Source: an uncultured Acetatifactor sp. (lineage in GTDB: Bacteria > Bacillota > Clostridia > Lachnospirales > Lachnospiraceae). From it: a stretch of 64,000 bases of DNA. The translations under genes and the position numbers were made by a program. Shown in pieces: positions 63,055 through 64,000 of this stretch. Location of the stretch: the NCBI GenBank assembly GCA_947630715.1, contig CANRIP010000001.1, positions 62,001-126,000 on the forward strand, given 5' to 3'. The notes beneath the pieces were generated by a model. The model saw only the letters and a list, made by a program, of their open reading frames with translations. It did not search any database and was not told the DNA's origin. Every line of letters begins with the position of its first letter. Position 1 is the stretch's first letter.

Positions 63055-63615
63055 ATGACGGAAGAATTGACAAGGATCGGCGAGGAAGCGTACGGAGCCG
63101 CCAAGGAACTTTTGGACGCGGCAAAACTGAAGGAAGGGCAGATTCTTGCCGCCGGCTGTTCCACCAGCGAGGTGGGAGGCGCCGCCATCGGCACCTTTTC
63201 CAGCCCGGAGGTGGCGGAAGCGGTTTTTGGAGGGGTGTATCAGGCGACTCAGGAAGCGGGGGTTTATCTGGCCGCTCAATGCTGCGAGCATTTGAACCGG
63301 GCGTTGATTCTGGAGAGAGAAGCGGCGGAACGGTACGGTTATGAAATCGTCAACGCGGTGCCGCAGCCTAAAGCGGGTGGCTCCTTTGCGACAGCCGCAT
63401 ACAAGGCCTTTGATTGCCCGGTGGCCGTGGAACATATCAAAGCCCACGCCGGATTAGATATAGGAGATACGCTGATCGGCATGCACTTAAAAGAAGTGGC
63501 CGTGCCGGTGAGAATTCGGATTAAACAGATTGGGGATGCTCATGTGGTATGCGCTCGTACCAGGCCAAAATATATCGGCGGTGAAAGAACGGTATATGAC
63601 AAGAGCGTCATGTAG
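63055..63615 (+). CDS. TIGR01440/YwlG-family protein
   Basis: A 186-residue protein of the DUF436/TIGR01440 (YwlG) family: AAGCSTSEVGGAAIGTFSS, YLAAQCCEHLNRALILERE and IGMHLKEVAVPVR. Function unknown in Bacillus. RBS AGGAGG, 28 nt after the deacetylase-like gene, so they may be co-transcribed. Confidence 0.88.
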   Translation: MTEELTRIGEEAYGAAKELLDAAKLKEGQILAAGCSTSEVGGAAIGTFSSPEVAEAVFGGVYQATQEAGVYLAAQCCEHLNRALILEREAAERYGYEIVNAVPQPKAGGSFATAAYKAFDCPVAVEHIKAHAGLDIGDTLIGMHLKEVAVPVRIRIKQIGDAHVVCARTRPKYIGGERTVYDKSVM

Positions 63616-63782
63616 TGACCGGAACCGTTTGCAGGAATTCATTCATAAAAATGATCTGAAAACCGGCCTATTCCGGAAAAGTTGAATGGCATCTATTCAT
63701 TTTTGACGGCAAAAATAAAATTATTTCATATGGGCAAACAGTTGCAACAATACAAAAAACAGAGCCTGTATGATCAAAAAAA

Positions 63783-63823
63783 GAAAGAAAGGGAAATGAC
63801 AAATCTGTCAGATCCCTTTCTTT
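63783..63823. terminator. Bidirectional terminator
   Basis: Stem GAAAGGGA..TGACA with TGTCA..TCCCTTTC followed by CTTTTAT on plus; the minus strand reads TTTCTTTCTTTTTTT beyond the stem. It serves the convergent YwlG and murG-like genes. Confidence 0.82.
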
Positions 63824-63838
63824 TATATTTTTGCGGTT

Positions 63839-64000
63839 TCAGTTCTTTTTCATGCGGCCGGACGCGCAGACATCTTCAATCAGTCCCATAATCGTGTGGA
63901 CGGAATCCAGTTGTCCGCTTGTTTCCATAGCGCTGCGGTAAGTCTGCCTGTTCTGAAACAGCTTAAGCACCTGTTCCGTTAAAAGCTCCGGCGTCAGATC
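63839..64000 (-). CDS. murG: Probable MurG C-terminus (truncated by the window)
   Basis: The minus strand from the right edge encodes 53 codons and a stop: LTPELLTEQVLKLFQNRQTY, a short helix, then SVHTIMGLIEDVCASGRMKKN. The pattern fits the last helices of MurG, the lipid II-forming N-acetylglucosaminyltransferase. Only the tail is visible, so another GT1/GT28-type glycosyltransferase is possible. Confidence 0.5.
   Translation of the reverse strand, partial: DLTPELLTEQVLKLFQNRQTYRSAMETSGQLDSVHTIMGLIEDVCASGRMKKN

Overview
The window looks like a chromosomal segment of an anaerobic, spore-forming Clostridia member, most likely family Lachnospiraceae. The evidence is the yabO/rqcP-yabP-yabQ-divIC-spoIIE-tilS-hpt-ftsH block, further sporulation genes (a CotS-like coat kinase, a GerA/SpoVAF-type protein, YtaF), strong AGGAGG ribosome binding sites, and a moderately high GC content with gut-type glycan genes. 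The strain cannot be named from the sequence alone.

Region 1 (1-6.9 kb) is an arabinan/arabinose locus: the end of an ABC sugar-binding protein, a LamG-type lipoprotein, a cytoplasmic GH43 enzyme, L-ribulose-5-phosphate 4-epimerase (araD) and an exported endo-arabinanase-like GH43 protein with an unusual internal membrane hairpin. Region 2 (7-20.9 kb) holds a cytidylate-kinase-like protein, a ten-gene Mrp/Mbh-type cation/proton antiporter operon with four NuoL/M/N-like subunits and no redox module, and a hybrid histidine kinase with a partner receiver protein.

Region 3 (21-33.3 kb) contains an OFA-family transporter, a 2-isopropylmalate synthase fused in frame to an AraC-type DNA-binding domain (the most striking single gene here), an M3 peptidase behind a duplicated promoter/hairpin, a PrsA-like foldase with an acidic repeat tail, a HAD phosphatase, the CCA-adding enzyme and a CotS-like kinase. 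Region 4 (33.3-42.1 kb) is the conserved core: a PEGA lipoprotein, HU, RqcP, YabP, YabQ, DivIC, a short SpoIIE without its membrane domain behind a Spo0A-like promoter, TilS, Hpt and FtsH. A 45-bp tandem repeat array follows.

Region 5 (42.5-53 kb) has a GH13 enzyme, a five-gene cluster (exported protein, OmpR-type regulator, sensor kinase, anchored protein, large polytopic membrane protein) and a convergent GH2 beta-galactosidase. Region 6 (53.2-55.9 kb) is a tRNA-Tyr/tRNA-Leu pair followed by a decayed island of about 2.5 kb inserted at the 3' end of tRNA-Leu. The island carries an integrase remnant, a sigma-factor-like remnant, an AT-richer lipoprotein gene, and three tandem partial copies of the tRNA-Leu 3' end at the far border.

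Region 7 (56-64 kb) holds a chemoreceptor, a small conserved protein, a DUF3048 (YerB-like) lipoprotein, a GerA/SpoVAF-type protein, YtaF, a polysaccharide deacetylase-like protein, a YwlG/TIGR01440 protein and the C-terminus of a probable murG. All assignments come from reading motifs and gene order; no database search was run.
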